From: Actinomyces naeslundii
Lineage (GTDB): Bacteria > Actinomycetota > Actinomycetes > Actinomycetales > Actinomycetaceae
Assembly (NCBI RefSeq): GCF_001956585.1
Contig: NZ_MSRR01000001.1
Span: 82,571-146,570, forward strand
Direction: 5' to 3'
Length of the DNA: 64,000 nt
This document shows, piece by piece, positions 55,250 to 64,000 of this stretch (position 1 is its first letter; each line of letters opens with the position of its first letter). The position numbers were made by a program, and so were the translations under genes. The notes under the pieces were generated by a model. The model ran no database searches, was not told where the DNA came from, and saw nothing but the letters and a program-made list of their open reading frames with translations.

Positions 55250-57142
55250 CTACTCCTGCGGTCCCTTGCGCGTGGACGAGTAGATCTCCGCGATGACGTC
55301 GGCGTGAGCCTCCATCACCGGGCCGCGCTTGACCTTGAGCGACGGGGTGAGCAGGCCGTTGGCCTCGGTGAAGTCGGTGGTGAGTACCCGGAAGGTGCGG
55401 ATCGACTCGGCCCGAGAGACCGCGCGGTTCGTGCGTGCCACGGCCCGGTCCAGGGCGGCGAGCACCTGCGGGTGGGTGGAGGCCTCGACGACATCCATCG
55501 CGGGCAGCCCGTGGTTGCGCAGCCACTGGGGGAGCATCTCCTTGTCCAGCGTGATGAGCGCGGCGATGAAGGGCTCCCCGTCCCCGACGACGAGCACCTG
55601 GCTGATGAGCGGGTGCCCACGCAGCCGGTCCTCGAGCTGGGTGGGGGCGACGTTCTTGCCGCCGGCGGTGACGATGAGCTCCTTCTTGCGCCCGGTGATG
55701 CGCAGATAGCCGTCGTCGTCGAGTGTTCCGATGTCGCCGGTGCGGAACCATCCGTCGGCGGTGAAGGACTCGGCGGTGGCCTCGGGGTTGTTGTGATAGG
55801 TGGAGAACACTCCCAGACCCCGCACCTGGATCTCATCGTCCTCGCCGATGCGGATCTCGTTGCCGCACACGGGCGGACCAACGGTGCCGATCTTGTTGAG
55901 CCAGTCGGTGTTGACGCTGACCGGGCCGATTGTCTCGGTCAGGCCGTAGCCCTCCAGGATGACCAGTCCCAGTCCTCGGTAGAAGTGGCCCAGTCGCTGC
56001 CCCAGCGGGCCTCCTCCGGAGATGATGAAGCGGGCGTTGGGGCCCAGGAGCGCACGGATCTTGCGGAAGACCAGGCGATCGGCCACCGTGTGGGCCTGCC
56101 GCAGGCGACGCGAAGGCCCGTCGGGAGTGTCCAGGGCGCGTGAGTAGGAGATGGCGACCTTGGCGGCCCAGCGGAACAGCTTGAGCCTGGCGCCGCCTCC
56201 GGCCTTGGCATCGGCGGCGTTGTAGATCTTCTCCAGAACGCGGGGGACGGCCAGCACGTAGGAGGGAGCGAAGGACTGCATGTCCGGCAGGAGCGTCTTG
56301 ACATCGGGGGTGTGCCCCAGCACGCCCTCTCCGGCCAGGGAGAGCAGCTGGAGGCAGCGCGCGTAGACGTGGGCCAGCGGCAGGAACAGCAGGAGACGCA
56401 CGTGGTTGCCCCACAGCACCCCGGGCAGGTAACGCACCCCGTGGTAGGGGATGCCGACGGCGTTGCGGTGGGTGAGCTCCACGCCCTTGGGGCGACCTGT
56501 GGTGCCGGAGGTGTAGATGATGGAGTAGACGTCGTCGACCCTGAGGGCGTTGGAGCGCTGGTCCACCTGCGAGGGGCTGACGCCCGAGCCGGCCTGGACG
56601 ATCGTGGTGATGGCGTCGGAGTCCAGGGCGAGGACGTCGACCGTGCGCCCGACGTCGGTGACGGCGCCGCGCACGAGCTCGGCCAGGGTGGTGCTCTCGG
56701 TGATCACCAGGCGGACGTCGGAGTCGGTGACGATCCACTCGACCTGCTCGACCGAGCTCGTCTCATAGATGGGTACGGAGACCAGGCCGGCACGGGCGAT
56801 GGCCATGTCCAGCAGGAACCAGTCGTAGGAGGTGTGCGCCATGATGCCGACGGCGCTGCCCGCCTCGAAGCCCATGCCGATGAGGCCTGCGGCCACGTGC
56901 GTCACCTCCTCGCCGAAGGCGCGGGCCGAGACCTCCTGCCAGTCTCCTGACACGGAGGACTTGCGGGCCACGAGTGGTTTGTCGCCGCTGCGGGCGATGC
57001 GGTCGGCGAGTAGCCACGGAACCGACCAGTGCGCCTCGGGCTGGAAGGGGATCTCGGTGCCAGCGACACCGCCGGTCATGTGGTCGGGGTAGCGCGGCGG
57101 CCTGGTGCTGTTGCCGTGGGATGAGGAGGGGCGAGAGCTCAC
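55250..57142 (-). CDS. fadD: Long-chain acyl-CoA synthetase (second of two)
   Basis: 630 residues, paralog of the gene at 53311 and 38 nt upstream of it on the same strand. P-loop SIIYTSGTTGRPKGVELT, GYGLTETIGP, WFRTGDIGTL and GGKNVAP are all present. The first 25 residues are Ser/Pro-rich. GTG 57142 has CAGAAT 6 nt upstream (57154-57149). The pair probably arose by tandem duplication; each having its own -10-like element argues for separate expression. Confidence 0.92.
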   Translation of the reverse strand: MSSRPSSSHGNSTRPPRYPDHMTGGVAGTEIPFQPEAHWSVPWLLADRIARSGDKPLVARKSSVSGDWQEVSARAFGEEVTHVAAGLIGMGFEAGSAVGIMAHTSYDWFLLDMAIARAGLVSVPIYETSSVEQVEWIVTDSDVRLVITESTTLAELVRGAVTDVGRTVDVLALDSDAITTIVQAGSGVSPSQVDQRSNALRVDDVYSIIYTSGTTGRPKGVELTHRNAVGIPYHGVRYLPGVLWGNHVRLLLFLPLAHVYARCLQLLSLAGEGVLGHTPDVKTLLPDMQSFAPSYVLAVPRVLEKIYNAADAKAGGGARLKLFRWAAKVAISYSRALDTPDGPSRRLRQAHTVADRLVFRKIRALLGPNARFIISGGGPLGQRLGHFYRGLGLVILEGYGLTETIGPVSVNTDWLNKIGTVGPPVCGNEIRIGEDDEIQVRGLGVFSTYHNNPEATAESFTADGWFRTGDIGTLDDDGYLRITGRKKELIVTAGGKNVAPTQLEDRLRGHPLISQVLVVGDGEPFIAALITLDKEMLPQWLRNHGLPAMDVVEASTHPQVLAALDRAVARTNRAVSRAESIRTFRVLTTDFTEANGLLTPSLKVKRGPVMEAHADVIAEIYSSTRKGPQE

Positions 57143-57333
57143 GGTTTCATTCTGTCAGGCCGTTCGGTGGGTGGCGCTCCGTTGAGGCGAGAGAACGGGA
57201 GGGTGGCTGTGGAGGTTTTCACAGCCCGTCTCAGGTGGTCTCATGGAGGTCACCTGAGAGGTGACCTCGGGTCCGCGGCGTCGGGGAAGGGGACCTGTTC
57301 CGATCGGGCCGAAGAAAACGAGTATGAAACGGA

Positions 57334-57362
57334 TTGACCGACCGGTCACAGATGTGTAACGT
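57334..57362 (+). promoter_or_regulatory. Promoter of the alpha-glucoside ABC operon
   Basis: -35 TTGACC (57334-57339), exactly 17 nt, -10 TAACGT (57357-57362). The best two-box promoter in the window. Confidence 0.65.
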
Positions 57363-57377
57363 GAGTCTCATGCCCAA

Positions 57378-57393
57378 GTCGACGCGCGTCGAC
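57378..57393. promoter_or_regulatory. Perfect 16-bp palindrome, candidate LacI operator
   Basis: GTCGACGCGCGTCGAC is a perfect palindrome centred 15-16 nt after the expected transcription start. The operon encodes a LacI-family regulator at its end, which makes it the likely ligand. Confidence 0.5.
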
Positions 57394-57429
57394 ACTGTGG
57401 ATCCTTCCGGAACGGAGCCGGTGGGCTCC

Positions 57430-57440
57430 GAAACAGTTTC
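57430..57440. promoter_or_regulatory. Second candidate operator GAAAC-A-GTTTC
   Basis: 11-nt palindrome directly before the AAGGAGG ribosome-binding site of the binding-protein gene. LacI-family sites of this size with AAAC/GTTT halves are common. It could also be chance. Confidence 0.3.
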
Positions 57441-57455
57441 AAGGAGGAAACACGC

Positions 57456-58748
57456 ATGACACCCCTACCCCGTCGTCAGTTCATCCAGGGCTCTGCCCTG
57501 GCGGCGGCGCTGGCCTCAATGGCGGCCTGCTCCACCTCCAGCGGGAACGACGACGGCCCCGTCACCTTTGAAGGCACCGGACCGATCACCTGGGTCCAGG
57601 GCAAGGACAACTCCGGCGGCAAGGTCCAGGCCAGGATCGATGAGTGGAACAAGTCCAACCCCGGCGAGAAGGTCAAGCTCATCGAGCTCTCCGCGGAGGC
57701 CGACCAGCAGCGCACGGCATTGGTCAATGCCGCCAGGATCAACTCCAACGCCTATGACGTCGTCTCCCTGGACAACGTCTGGGTCTCCGAGTTCGCCGCC
57801 AACCGGTGGGTGGTCGAGCTGCCCGAGGACGAGCTCAAGAACGACGACATCCTGGAACCTGTGTGGAAGACGGGCGTCTATAAGGACAAGCTCTTCGCCG
57901 TTCCGTTCCACACGGATGCCCCGGTGATGTTCTACCGCAAGGACTTCCTGAAGCAGGCCGGCGTCGCGGTTCCCAAGACCTGGGACGAGGTCAAGACCGC
58001 CATTGACAAGGTGCGGGCTCTGCCCGGTCACGAGAACATCGGCGGCTTCGGGGGACAGTTCGCCAAGTACGAGGGCCTGACCTGCTGCACCTCGGAGTTT
58101 ATCCACACCGCTGGCGGTGGCTTCTACGACGCGGACAACCAAGTGATCGTTGACTCCGCCGAGTCGGTCGCCGGGCTGCAGTGGCTCATCGACGGCTTCT
58201 CCAAGGGCTACATCCCCAAGGCGTCCCTGGAGTGGAAGGAGGAGGACGGCCGCAACGCCTTCGAGGCGGGCGACCTCCTCTTCTACCGTCAGTGGCCCTA
58301 CCAGTACGCCAACAACAAGAAGTCCCTGGGAACGGAGAAGTTCGACGTCGCCGCCCTGCCGAGCATCGACGGCAAGCCCTTCGTCTCCACGCTGGGTGGG
58401 CACAACTGCGCCATCACCAAGGGCTCCAAGAACAAGGCAACCGCTTTGAAGTTCGTCAAGTGGTGGATCAGCGAGGACTCCGAACGTTACCAACTGGAAA
58501 CTCAGACACTCGCACCGATCTACGGGTCCCTCTACGACGACCCCGAGCTTCTCAAGGACTTCCCCTACCTGCCGATCCTCAAGAAGAGCCTCGAGAACGC
58601 CAAGAGCCGTCCTCAGGCCGTCTACTACGGAGACGTCACCGCCAACATCCAGGACAGCATCTACCCCGCGATCCAGCAGCCGGGGAGTAGGGCGGCCAAG
58701 GACATTATCGCCGGTCTGAGCAGCAGCCTGAAGAAGTTGGAGGGCTAA
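57456..58748 (+). CDS. ABC transporter sugar-binding lipoprotein
   Basis: 430 residues, family 1 extracellular solute-binding protein. N-terminus PRRQFIQGSALAAALASMAACS combines a twin-arginine-like RR with a lipobox Cys near residue 28. The body shows LIELSAEADQQRTALVNAAR and YDVVSLDNVWVSEFAANRW, as in maltose/alpha-glucoside binders. AAGGAGG with good spacing precedes the ATG. It is the first gene of an import operon with two permeases and a GH13 hydrolase. Confidence 0.93.
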   Translation: MTPLPRRQFIQGSALAAALASMAACSTSSGNDDGPVTFEGTGPITWVQGKDNSGGKVQARIDEWNKSNPGEKVKLIELSAEADQQRTALVNAARINSNAYDVVSLDNVWVSEFAANRWVVELPEDELKNDDILEPVWKTGVYKDKLFAVPFHTDAPVMFYRKDFLKQAGVAVPKTWDEVKTAIDKVRALPGHENIGGFGGQFAKYEGLTCCTSEFIHTAGGGFYDADNQVIVDSAESVAGLQWLIDGFSKGYIPKASLEWKEEDGRNAFEAGDLLFYRQWPYQYANNKKSLGTEKFDVAALPSIDGKPFVSTLGGHNCAITKGSKNKATALKFVKWWISEDSERYQLETQTLAPIYGSLYDDPELLKDFPYLPILKKSLENAKSRPQAVYYGDVTANIQDSIYPAIQQPGSRAAKDIIAGLSSSLKKLEG

Positions 58749-58838
58749 AGCCCCGGCACGGGGACCGCCTCAGGCAGCGCCCCTCGTGAACCCAGTCATG
58801 TCAGCTAGGACAGTCAAAAGGACGGTCAAAGGACAGTC

Positions 58839-59876
58839 ATGAGTACAACGACGCACTCCGAACAAGTCGTCAATCACCAGTCCAAGAGCTCCAAGGCCCA
58901 GGCCCGTCTGGCCTGGTTGCTCATCTCACCTACGGTGCTGGTGCTGACTATCGTCATTCTTATCCCCATCGCCCAGTCCCTCTACCAGTCGCTCTTCGGG
59001 CGACCCCGCCTGGAGGACGACGGCTTCTTCTCCACGACCGAGCCCTTCGTGGGGCTGAAGAACTACACCGACATCTTCTCCAGCGCCGGGGAGAGGTTCT
59101 GGGTGGCCTTCTACAACACCACCCTCTTCGGCGTGGTCACCGTGGTTCTGGAGACCATTCTCGGTGTGGCCATGGCACTCATCATGCACAAGGCGATGAA
59201 GGGGCGCGGCATCGTACGCGCCTCCATCCTCGTCCCCTGGGCGATCCCCACCGCCGTCTCCGCCATCCTGTGGGGCTGGATCTTCAACCAGAACGGTGTT
59301 GCCAACGCGATCCTGGGCCAGCACGTCATGTGGGCCTCGGGGGATCTGAGCGCCAAGATGGCCATCATCATCGCTGACGTGTGGAAGACGGCGCCCTACA
59401 TCGGGCTGCTCACCCTGGCAGGGCTCCAGCTCATTCCCGACGAGGTCTACGAGGCTGCCAAGATCGACGGTGCGACCGCCTGGAAGCGCTTCACCTCCAT
59501 CACCCTGCCGCTGGTCAAGCCCGCGCTCGTTGTGGCCGTGGTCTTCCGGGCCCTGGACGCCCTGCGCATGTTCGACCTGCCCTACATCCTCATCGGCCCC
59601 AGGAAGAGCAGCGTGGAGACCCTTTCCATGCTGGTCCAGGACGAGAGCTCCAACTCCCGCTACGGCAGTGCCGCGGCCTACGCCCTCATCCTGTTCCTCT
59701 ATGTCTTCGTCTTCGCCATCGCCTTCCTGAAGATCACTAACACCGACCTCAGTGGTAACGACGAGGCTCGGCGCAAGCGCAATGAGCGCAAGCTGCCGGT
59801 CAGCGCCTTCTTCAAGCGCTCCGGCTCCTCCTCCCCGGCCTCCCAGACGGCTACTGAAAGGAGCCAGCAGGCATGA
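58839..59876 (+). CDS. ABC sugar permease, MalF type
   Basis: 345 residues, six membrane helices. The EAA loop EVYEAAKIDGATAWKRFTSI near residue 205 is the contact site for the ATPase. The N-terminus is basic. Partner of the following permease; no ATPase gene is in the operon, so it probably shares an MsmK-like ATPase encoded elsewhere. The stop overlaps the next ATG by 4 nt. Confidence 0.93.
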   Translation: MSTTTHSEQVVNHQSKSSKAQARLAWLLISPTVLVLTIVILIPIAQSLYQSLFGRPRLEDDGFFSTTEPFVGLKNYTDIFSSAGERFWVAFYNTTLFGVVTVVLETILGVAMALIMHKAMKGRGIVRASILVPWAIPTAVSAILWGWIFNQNGVANAILGQHVMWASGDLSAKMAIIIADVWKTAPYIGLLTLAGLQLIPDEVYEAAKIDGATAWKRFTSITLPLVKPALVVAVVFRALDALRMFDLPYILIGPRKSSVETLSMLVQDESSNSRYGSAAAYALILFLYVFVFAIAFLKITNTDLSGNDEARRKRNERKLPVSAFFKRSGSSSPASQTATERSQQA

Positions 59877-60736
59877 GCACCTCCACCGCTGCACCGGTTC
59901 GCAAGACCAAGAGGGACTGGGGAAGCCTCTTCTCCACCGTCGGTATCGTCCTCATCGTCATCTATTGCCTGGCGCCCTTCTACTGGATGCTGGTCTCCTC
60001 CCTGCGCCCCGACAGTGAGATCTTCGAGAACAGCTGGTGGCCCCGCCACCCCTCCTTCGAGAACTATAAGGCGGTCTTCTCCTCGAAGAACGACTTCGCC
60101 GACGGCCTCATCAACTCCGTCATCGTCTCCGTCGTTGTAACGCTCGTGGCGCTGGCCGTGGCGACCTTCACCGCTTACGCCTTGGCGCGCCTCGACTTCC
60201 GGGGCAAGGGCGTGCTCATGCTCCTCATCATCGCCACCTCGATGTTCCCGCTCGTGGCCATCATCGTGCCCCTGCTGAAGAACTTCGCCGCCTGGGGCTG
60301 GACGGACACCTACCAGGCGATGATCATCCCGGACCTGTCCTTCTCCCTGCCGCTGGCGGTGTGGAACCTGACGAGTTTCTTCAGGCAGATGCCCCAGGAG
60401 CTTGAGCAGTCCGCCATGGTTGACGGATGCACCCCCGGCCAGGCATTCCGCAAGGTCATCCTCCCTCTGGCCGCGCCGGGCATCTTCACCACCGCCATCA
60501 TCATCTTCATCGGCGCCTGGAACGAGTTCCTTGTGGCCGTCACGATGATCATCAAACCCTCGATGCAGCCGGCCACGGTGCTGCTGTCGAAGTTCACCGG
60601 GGACTCCCAGTTCAACACGCCCTTCGGCTCCCAGATGGCGGCCGGCGTCATCATGACGCTGCCGCTGGTGCTCATGGTGCTCTTCTTCCAGCGCCGCATC
60701 GTGGCGGGTCTGGCCGCCGGTGGACTCAAGCAGTAG
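59873..60736 (+). CDS. ABC sugar permease, MalG type
   Basis: 287 residues, six helices, EAA loop with LEQSAMVDGCTPGQAFRKVI near residue 180. GAAAGGAG lies before the ATG inside the end of the previous gene. It completes the importer channel. A strong hairpin follows, so the GH13 gene may be less expressed or have a second promoter. Confidence 0.93.
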   Translation: MSTSTAAPVRKTKRDWGSLFSTVGIVLIVIYCLAPFYWMLVSSLRPDSEIFENSWWPRHPSFENYKAVFSSKNDFADGLINSVIVSVVVTLVALAVATFTAYALARLDFRGKGVLMLLIIATSMFPLVAIIVPLLKNFAAWGWTDTYQAMIIPDLSFSLPLAVWNLTSFFRQMPQELEQSAMVDGCTPGQAFRKVILPLAAPGIFTTAIIIFIGAWNEFLVAVTMIIKPSMQPATVLLSKFTGDSQFNTPFGSQMAAGVIMTLPLVLMVLFFQRRIVAGLAAGGLKQ

Positions 60737-60787
60737 TGCCGGCGCGCCCAGAGCTCGGATCACTGTAGGGTTCGTTCGCCACAGGCT

Positions 60788-60823
60788 CTCTGCGGGGCGG
60801 CGGCACCGCGCCGCCCCGCAGAG
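60788..60823 (+). terminator. Hairpin between permease and GH13 genes
   Basis: Perfect 15-bp stem (60788-60802 with 60809-60823), 6-nt loop. It would split the operon into importer and hydrolase-regulator parts. Confidence 0.65.
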
Positions 60824-60907
60824 GATGTCTGCGACTCCCGCCGGCTCTTAGGGGCATCTTTCTCTGCATGTCTCTGCTCTCCTCCTTCCTCCTTCTCTCT
60901 CACCTCG

Positions 60908-60921
60908 CCGCAACGCTGCGG
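60908..60921. promoter_or_regulatory. Candidate operator before the GH13 gene
   Basis: CCGCAACGCTGCGG is a near-palindrome with a central CG, like LacI-family sites, 19 nt before the chosen start. By eye only. Confidence 0.3.
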
Positions 60922-60939
60922 CCCGACCAGGATCCGCCC

Positions 60940-62697
60940 ATGACCTTGACCAGTTCCTGCTTTCAGGGCCTCGCGCCGCGCACAGACACCGATGCCTGGT
61001 GGCGCGACGCTGTTATCTACCAGATCTATCCCCGTTCCTTCGCCGACGCCAACGGTGACGGGATCGGCGACATCCAGGGCATCCGCGAGCACGTCGACTA
61101 CCTGGCCGCGCTCGGCGTCGACGCCGTGTGGCTCTCGCCCTTCTACCCCTCACCGCAGGTCGACGCCGGATACGACGTCTCCGACTACTTCTCCCTGGAC
61201 CCCGAGTACGGCACGCTGGCGGAGCTCGACGCGCTCATCTCCGACCTGCACGATGTCGGCATCCGGGTGGTCATCGACCTGGTCCCCAACCACTCCTCCG
61301 ACCAGCACGAATGGTTCCGCGCCGCCCTGGAGGCCGGGCCCGGTTCGCCCGAGCGCGACCGCTACATCTTCCGCCACAGCGCCGACGGCGCCCCGAACAA
61401 CTGGGGCTCACTCTTCGGCGGACCCGCCTGGCAGCCGGTCGAGCCGCTCACCGGCCGCAGCCAGGACCAGGACTGGTACTACCTCCACCTGTTCGCGGCC
61501 GAGCAGCCAGACTTCAACTGGTCCAACGAGGACGTCCATGAGCACTTCCGCACCTTCCTGCGCTTCTGGGTGGAACGCGGTATCGACGGGTTCCGCGTCG
61601 ACGTCGCCCACGGACTGGTCAAGGCCGAGGGGCTGCCCGACGACGATCTCGGTCCGGACCGGTGGAACGTCGTCGCCGCAGAAGGCGAGGACGCTGCCGC
61701 CGCCCGTGACAAGCTGCCCGATGTCGGCCCCGCCTTCAATCAGCCCGGGGTCCATGACATCTACCGCGAGTGGCGCAGCGTCCTGAACGAGGTCGGTACG
61801 GACATCCTCTTAGTCGCCGAGGCCTGGGTGCCCACCGAAGCGGATGCCGCCCTGTACGTGCGCGCCGACGAGATGAGCCAGGCCTTCAACTTCCCCTTCC
61901 TGGGCGCCGGGTGGGACGCTGCTGAGCTGCGCCGCGTCATCGATGTCTCCCTGAGCGAGTACGGGGCCGTCGGGGCCCCGGCCACCTGGGTGCTGTCCAA
62001 CCACGACGTCGTGCGCCACGCCTCCCGCCTGGCCTACCCCGCCGAGATGGACACCGATCCCGGGATCGGGCCGAAGGACCCCCAGCCCGACGCCGAGCTC
62101 GGCCTGGCCCGGGCTCGCGCCGTCACCCTGTTCATGCTGGGCCTGCCCGGCAGCGCCTACCTCTACCAAGGTGAGGAGCTGGGACTGCCCGAGCACACCA
62201 CCATGGAGGACGAGGCCCGCCAGGACCCCCTGTGGGAGCGCACCAACCACCTCGTGACGGGGCGTGACGGCTGCCGGGTTCCCCTGCCCTGGACACGGGA
62301 CGGGGTCTCCTACGGTTACAGCACCACCGGCCGCACCTGGCTGCCCCAGCCCGAGGGGTGGGGCAGCTACTCGCCCGAGGCCCAGGAGGGACACGCGGAC
62401 TCCACCCTCAGCCTGTACCGGAGGGCCATCGCCCTGCGCCGAGAGCGCCGGCTCGGGCGTGGTTCAGTGGAGTGGCTTCCGGCTGAGCTCGGGGTCCTGC
62501 ACCTGCGCAACGGCAGCACCGGCGTCGCCCTCAACACCACCGAGCAGCCGGTGACTCTCAAGGGCTCCGGTAGCCTGCTGCTCACCTCCTGGCACCAGGA
62601 TGACAGGGGTGATGCGGGCGCCGTCGTCCTGCCGCCCAATGGTGCCTGCTGGCTGGAGCTACCCGCAGGAGGACCCGATGGCGGCGACCCGCGCTGA
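60940..62697 (+). CDS. Alpha-glucosidase, GH13 family
   Basis: 585 residues, cytoplasmic. Hydrolyses the imported alpha-glucoside. Catalytic regions: DLVPNHSSDQHEWF near 105, nucleophile Asp in GFRVDVAHGL near 220, acid Glu in LLVAEAWV near 291, and LSNHDVVRHASR near 352. IYQIYPRSFADANGDGIGD near 26 is typical of oligo-1,6- or alpha-1,4-glucosidases. I use ATG 60940 with a weak AGGA upstream; the frame also opens at 60868. It overlaps the LacI gene by 20 nt. Confidence 0.93.
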   Translation: MTLTSSCFQGLAPRTDTDAWWRDAVIYQIYPRSFADANGDGIGDIQGIREHVDYLAALGVDAVWLSPFYPSPQVDAGYDVSDYFSLDPEYGTLAELDALISDLHDVGIRVVIDLVPNHSSDQHEWFRAALEAGPGSPERDRYIFRHSADGAPNNWGSLFGGPAWQPVEPLTGRSQDQDWYYLHLFAAEQPDFNWSNEDVHEHFRTFLRFWVERGIDGFRVDVAHGLVKAEGLPDDDLGPDRWNVVAAEGEDAAAARDKLPDVGPAFNQPGVHDIYREWRSVLNEVGTDILLVAEAWVPTEADAALYVRADEMSQAFNFPFLGAGWDAAELRRVIDVSLSEYGAVGAPATWVLSNHDVVRHASRLAYPAEMDTDPGIGPKDPQPDAELGLARARAVTLFMLGLPGSAYLYQGEELGLPEHTTMEDEARQDPLWERTNHLVTGRDGCRVPLPWTRDGVSYGYSTTGRTWLPQPEGWGSYSPEAQEGHADSTLSLYRRAIALRRERRLGRGSVEWLPAELGVLHLRNGSTGVALNTTEQPVTLKGSGSLLLTSWHQDDRGDAGAVVLPPNGACWLELPAGGPDGGDPR

Positions 62698-63691
62698 CGT
62701 GGCCAGGGCAGCGGGTGTATCGCCCTCGACCGTCACCTACGTCCTGTCCGGCCAGCGCTCGACGCGCTCGAGCACACGGGAACGGGTCATGCGGGCTGTG
62801 CGTGAGCTCGACTACCACCCCAATATCGCCGCCCGTTCACTGGCCTCGCCGGGGCTGCGCACCGCAGGGGTGCTGTTCCGACGGCAACGCTCGACCATTG
62901 ACGCCAACGACCTCGACTACGTCGACGGAGTGCGCCGGGCCCTGGAACCCAGTGGGATCCAGGTCGTCATCCCGGTCATGACCTCCTCGGCACCGCTGAT
63001 CGAGCTGCGCTCGCTCGTGCGCTCGGGCTCCCTGGGCGGTGTTGTCCTCATGGACGTGGCTCAGGGTGATGAGCGGGAAGCGATGCTCCTGGATGAGGAG
63101 ATCCCCACCGTCCTCATCGGATCCTCTGGTCGTGCCGTTGGGGCGCCGGGTGTCGATACCGACTTCGTCCAGATGGCGCACGCATCCGTGGAGCACCTGG
63201 CCGGGCTCGGGCACCGGCGCATCATCGCGCTCATGCGGGAGACCGCCCACGACGACGCCCACGCGCGCCAGGACCAGGCCCATGAGCTTCTGCGTGCCGC
63301 GGGTGATCTGGGGGTGGATGTCCTGGTGCGCCAGGTGCCGGAGCTGGCGCTGGCCGGCGGTGACATCGTGGGAGCCGATGGTCTGGTGGAGGGGTGCAGC
63401 GCCGTCATCTCCAACAACCCGGCTGCCGTGGTGGGGCTCGCCTGTGCGGCGCAGGCCCACGGGCTCTCCATTCCCGCCGACCTGTCCGTGCTCACCCTCG
63501 GGGTCACGGAGTGCCGCGGACGGCAGGGGGAATCCTTCAGTGAGCTCAGCGTGGACCGTGAGGCGATGGGGGCCGCAGTGGGCTCTCTGCTTCTGGCGCG
63601 CCTGAGGGGAAAACCGGATCCGGTGGAGCGTCGGACGCTCATGCCCGCCTTCCTCAGGGACCGTGGGTCCACGGCGCGCTTCCGGAGCTGA
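62678..63691 (+). CDS. LacI-family transcriptional regulator
   Basis: 337 residues. N-terminal helix-turn-helix ATRADVARAAGVSPSTVTYVLSG and a hinge near 50-60, then a periplasmic-binding-like effector domain. Two stretches (IGSSGRAVGAPGVDTDFVQMA and FRDRG at the end) are usual for sugar repressors. AGGAGG is 5 nt before the ATG, within the GH13 gene, so translation is coupled. It probably represses the operon starting at 57456. Confidence 0.92.
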   Translation: MAATRADVARAAGVSPSTVTYVLSGQRSTRSSTRERVMRAVRELDYHPNIAARSLASPGLRTAGVLFRRQRSTIDANDLDYVDGVRRALEPSGIQVVIPVMTSSAPLIELRSLVRSGSLGGVVLMDVAQGDEREAMLLDEEIPTVLIGSSGRAVGAPGVDTDFVQMAHASVEHLAGLGHRRIIALMRETAHDDAHARQDQAHELLRAAGDLGVDVLVRQVPELALAGGDIVGADGLVEGCSAVISNNPAAVVGLACAAQAHGLSIPADLSVLTLGVTECRGRQGESFSELSVDREAMGAAVGSLLLARLRGKPDPVERRTLMPAFLRDRGSTARFRS

Positions 63692-63770
63692 GGAGCAGAT
63701 GCGAAACCACCCGGATCGTCGCACGATCTGTCAGACTCGACGGTGAGCGTGCGGCATTGAAGGAGAAGGG

Positions 63771-64000
63771 ATGACGCTGAGCAGAACCCGCGTGGTCGAC
63801 ACTCTGATCGTCCTTCTGACCGTGGCCGTGGTCGGTCTGAGTATTCTCCCGTGGCTGGTCCCTAGAGTCCAGGAGTCGATGCGGGGGCACCCCGACTCCG
63901 GCCGCGTCCTGGCGGCGATGAAGGCGCATCAGGCGGTGATCGACGCCGAGCGGACCGATGCGGAGGCCTCCACTGGGGCCTCCCCGCCTATGCGAGCCGA
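63771..64000 (+). CDS. Membrane-anchored protein of unknown function, 3'-truncated by the window
   Basis: The first 76 codons are visible and the frame is open to the edge. Start ATG follows AAGGAG. One membrane helix (residues about 10-30) precedes an extracellular or cytoplasmic segment rich in Ala, Asp and Glu. Too little is seen to assign a family. Confidence 0.55.
   Translation, partial: MTLSRTRVVDTLIVLLTVAVVGLSILPWLVPRVQESMRGHPDSGRVLAAMKAHQAVIDAERTDAEASTGASPPMRA

Larger units (their letters stand above)
57143..57455. other. Divergent region between fadD and the alpha-glucoside operon
   Basis: 313 nt. It holds the leaderless -10 of fadD, then a good two-box promoter and two palindromes for the ABC operon (listed separately). 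No coding frame is supported. Confidence 0.5.

Noticed and set aside
59699..60763. 354-residue minus-strand frame over the second permease
   Set aside because: Antisense shadow of a clear MalG-type permease.

Overview
The window is high-GC DNA with GTG/ATG starts, tight ATGA/GTGA overlaps, ClpP1/ClpP2, L32, an AdnB-like helicase-nuclease, LAXTG-type surface anchors and an actinobacterial Tad pilus locus. All of this points to an actinobacterium close to oral Actinomyces. The genus is inferred from gene content and order; no search was run. I see no phage, transposase or CRISPR array.

Layout. 1-3360: 3' part of an AdnB-like recombination helicase, then a membrane protein. 3358-4677: a degenerate APH-type phosphotransferase. 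4853-9904: a compact Tad/Flp locus (ATPase, two TadC-type membrane proteins, a pilin-like peptide, three TadE-like proteins). 9960-12582: CBU_0592-like membrane protein, LysR regulator, prfB. 12605-15674: CPBP protease and a convergent Ada-AlkA-Ogt fusion. 15928-19934: ettA, a secreted I36-type inhibitor-like protein, an M23 peptidase and a small membrane protein. 19970-29361: a carbohydrate block with tesB, ptsI, two stand-alone EIIB proteins, EIIA, EIIC, a GntR/UTRA regulator and malQ. 29467-38700: pepN, two LAXTG surface proteins flanking an LCP ligase, and an M13 peptidase. 38798-44743: rpiB-nei, a proline iminopeptidase, cysK-cysE and a YigZ-family protein. 44900-53209: rpmF, two tRNAs, tig, a GT2, a cupin, clpP1-clpP2-clpX and chorismate mutase. 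53311-57142: two tandem long-chain acyl-CoA synthetases. 57334-63691: an alpha-glucoside ABC operon with a GH13 hydrolase and LacI regulator. A partial membrane-anchored gene closes the window.

How the genes work together. The PTS proteins form a split glucose/GlcNAc-type system whose four promoters each carry a sequence resembling the DasR/NagR operator. The cysteine genes cysK-cysE sit behind a 24-codon leader ORF in which 10 residues are Met or Cys, with a C-terminal Cys/Arg cluster; this looks like a sulfur-responsive attenuator and is the most notable element here. The 57-63 kb operon imports an oligosaccharide, hydrolyses it with GH13 and is probably repressed by its own LacI protein. 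At least eight genes have a TANNNT-like -10 element only 6-7 nt before the start codon, which suggests frequent leaderless transcripts.
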